A stretch of 7,676 nt of DNA from Natrialbaceae archaeon B1-Br10_E2g27. Its GTDB lineage: Archaea > Halobacteriota > Halobacteria > Halobacteriales > Natrialbaceae. Below the pieces are notes generated by a model. That model ran no database searches and was not told the DNA's origin. It saw only the letters and a program-made list of their open reading frames with translations. Location: the NCBI GenBank assembly GCA_001563885.1, contig LKMM01000115.1, positions 1-7,676 of the forward strand, given 5' to 3'. Positions 6,516 through 7,676 of this stretch are shown piece after piece (position 1 is the stretch's first letter; the number at the start of each line of letters is the position of its first letter). Position numbers and translations under genes: made by a program.

Positions 6516-7355
6516 TCAGTTCGATCGATCGCTACAAGAAACCGACTGTACGCACCCATCGTCGGCCGTCCGTCCCTCGAGGGGGCCAACGGCCGTACGG
6601 AACGTCTCCCCGGAGAGTCCACACCGGTAGGCCGGCTTATACATCATGTTCTTCCCGCCCGCACGGACGTCCCAGACGTCGGCGACTTCCTCCCGGAGAT
6701 AGTACTGTGCGCGCTCGTTTCCCGGTTTGATGTAGTACTCGCTCATCCGGATTGGATACCGATCGAACAGTCCTCCGGGCTCGCGCCCGTCGACGATAAC
6801 GATCGATTTTTCGGCCAGATAGGGCTCGCCGTCTCGAGCCCGCTTCGTGTGGGCGTTGTCTGGATGGGCCGCGAAGATGCGTTCGCGTTCGGCCCGTGGC
6901 GTCTCCGGCGTGATGACGTCGACCGTCTCGACGGTGAAATACCCCACCAGATAGCGGTGGGCTCGCTCGCCACCCGGTCGGCGCAAGCCGGTATAGAAGC
7001 CGACGACGTCACCGGCCTCGAGCGCGCGAAGGCGGGAGACGTAGCCACTGGTTCGGTGTTCGCCGTAGGTCAGGGCCTCGAAGTTGGGGTCGTAATGGAG
7101 CGGCCAGGACTCGAGGGCCTCGCCAGTGAGGGTATCAGCCTTGCCGCGGACGGGCTGGGGGTCGATGCTCGTCGTCAGATCGGCTGCAACGCGGTCGTCA
7201 TAGCGAAGCTCCCAGCTGCCAAGCGTTTCGGTTTCGGTCGTCTCGTCGGTCTTTTCGGGAATGGGGACGTACTCGAAGCGTCCATCCTCGAAACGCGGCG
7301 CGAGCGCACCGAGGTTCGTGCTGTCGGCACCGACTCCGGCGAGGACGACTGTCAT
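6516..7355 (-). CDS. Nmad3-like protein (nucleotide modification associated domain 3)
   Basis: A 279-residue acidic soluble protein. The N-terminus has the pattern VVLAGVGADSTNLGALAP (3-20), then DGRFEYVPIPEK (24-35). I recognise this as the Nmad3 layout: a short strand, Gly-x-Asp-Ser, a G-x-x-P turn, then Asp-Gly and Pro-Ile-Pro. The later blocks LHYDPNFEALTYGE (86-99), ALEAGDVVGFYTGLR (111-125) and HRYLVGYFTVETVDVI (133-148) also fit the family order of acidic site, Gly-Asp strand and hydrophobic Gly-Tyr strand. EKSIVIVDGREPGGLFDRY (182-200) and MSEYYIKPGNERAQYYLREE (204-223) form the C-terminal part. Nmad3 was named from comparative genomics of DNA base hypermodification systems; no reaction is proven that I know of. 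D11, D24, H87, D89 and D116 are candidate active-site residues (inference). It is followed after 5 nt by the acyltransferase gene. The final 20 residues, from about 260, look less conserved in character. The assignment rests on remembered motifs, so it is good but not certain. Confidence 0.65.
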   Translation of the reverse strand: MTVVLAGVGADSTNLGALAPRFEDGRFEYVPIPEKTDETTETETLGSWELRYDDRVAADLTTSIDPQPVRGKADTLTGEALESWPLHYDPNFEALTYGEHRTSGYVSRLRALEAGDVVGFYTGLRRPGGERAHRYLVGYFTVETVDVITPETPRAERERIFAAHPDNAHTKRARDGEPYLAEKSIVIVDGREPGGLFDRYPIRMSEYYIKPGNERAQYYLREEVADVWDVRAGGKNMMYKPAYRCGLSGETFRTAVGPLEGRTADDGCVQSVSCSDRSN

Positions 7356-7377
7356 GGTGGATGATTGTCGGGGGCGG

Positions 7378-7384
7378 CCCTAAC
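7378..7384 (-). promoter_or_regulatory. possible leaderless promoter of the Nmad3-like gene
   Basis: On the minus strand GTTAGGG is centred at 7381, 26 nt before the ATG at 7355, the same spacing as the nop5 box. A BRE-like GTGATC lies just upstream. The 45-nt gap after the small membrane-protein gene and the lack of a Shine-Dalgarno site fit a separate leaderless transcript covering the Nmad3-like and acyltransferase genes. The box is G-rich, so confidence is moderate to low. Confidence 0.35.
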
Positions 7385-7400
7385 GATCACGATGTCGTTC

Positions 7401-7676
7401 TCAGCGTTCAGTTCGCCGCGTTGCCCGGTATAGCGGGACCAACAGGAGCAAAAAGAGCAATCCCATGACGGCGATGCCGATCCAGACCACCGAGATGAAC
7501 TCGCTTGGAACGAATCCGGTGAGGTCGGCGATCCAGATCAGACTGAGGCCGCTGACGACCAGCAGGCTCCCGATATAGAGGCGAAACCAGAGTCTGGCAA
7601 TGTGATACAGCGTCGTCTTCGCGACGTTGGGTGGGACCTCAGCGTCGTACTGTCCACGCATCGTATCACTGCTCAT
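7401..7676 (-). CDS. small two-helix membrane protein, unknown function (start at window edge)
   Basis: I do not recognise this 91-residue protein. It has a polar N-terminal segment of about 32 residues. A hydrophobic helix at about 33-51 (LYIGSLLVVSGLSLIWI) follows, then a short loop with DLTGFVPSEF, and a second helix at about 61-82 ending in a basic RATRR tail. By the positive-inside rule the C-terminus should be cytoplasmic, which places the N-terminus inside too (inference). The ATG occupies the last three bases of the window, so the true start could lie further upstream; an alternative in-frame ATG is at 7661. It is on the same strand as the Nmad3-like gene, 45 nt upstream, so co-transcription is possible but a promoter-like box lies between. 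Confidence 0.6.
   Translation of the reverse strand: MSSDTMRGQYDAEVPPNVAKTTLYHIARLWFRLYIGSLLVVSGLSLIWIADLTGFVPSEFISVVWIGIAVMGLLFLLLLVPLYRATRRTER

Noticed and set aside
6369..7364. 331-residue plus-strand ORF across the acyltransferase and Nmad3-like genes
   Set aside because: It is antisense to two genes with clear family motifs. It resembles no family and is the long shadow frame typical of GC-rich DNA.

Overview
The window looks like chromosomal DNA from a halophilic archaeon (class Halobacteria, possibly the Natrialbales; the order is a guess). The reasons are its GC-rich composition, acidic soluble proteins with many Asp/Glu and few Lys, archaeal-only families (DUF63, a short Nop5, FlpA), leaderless-type promoters about 26 nt before start codons, a near absence of CTAG and a marked excess of CTCGAG. 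No mobile element, CRISPR array, tRNA or rRNA is visible.

Left part, plus strand. A DUF63 multi-pass membrane protein (83-1216) is followed by a 215-nt gap. Next is a large APC-superfamily amino-acid permease fused to two C-terminal universal-stress (UspA) domains (1432-3747). A small class I SAM-dependent methyltransferase of unknown substrate follows after 32 nt (3780-4358).

Centre, plus strand. A two-gene RNA-modification operon encodes Nop5 (4466-5347) and the fibrillarin-like 2'-O-methyltransferase FlpA (5340-5972). The genes overlap by 8 nt, and a Shine-Dalgarno hexamer sits before flpA. Nop5 and FlpA are the scaffold and catalyst of the archaeal box C/D sRNP, which methylates rRNA and tRNA; the third protein, L7Ae, is not in this window. 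Upstream of nop5 are a TATA-like box and a dyad.

Right part, minus strand, convergent with flpA. Reading leftwards there is a small two-helix membrane protein whose start lies at the window edge (7676-7401). Then comes a protein resembling the Nmad3 'nucleotide modification associated domain' family (7355-6516), and after 5 nt a left-handed beta-helix hexapeptide acyltransferase (6510-5992).

The points most worth a second look are the Nmad3-like/acyltransferase pair and the context-dependent use of the palindrome CTCGAG: 29 copies by eye, including 21 of 23 Leu-Glu codon pairs. No obviously new defence or mobile system is present; most of the genes are ordinary haloarchaeal core genes.
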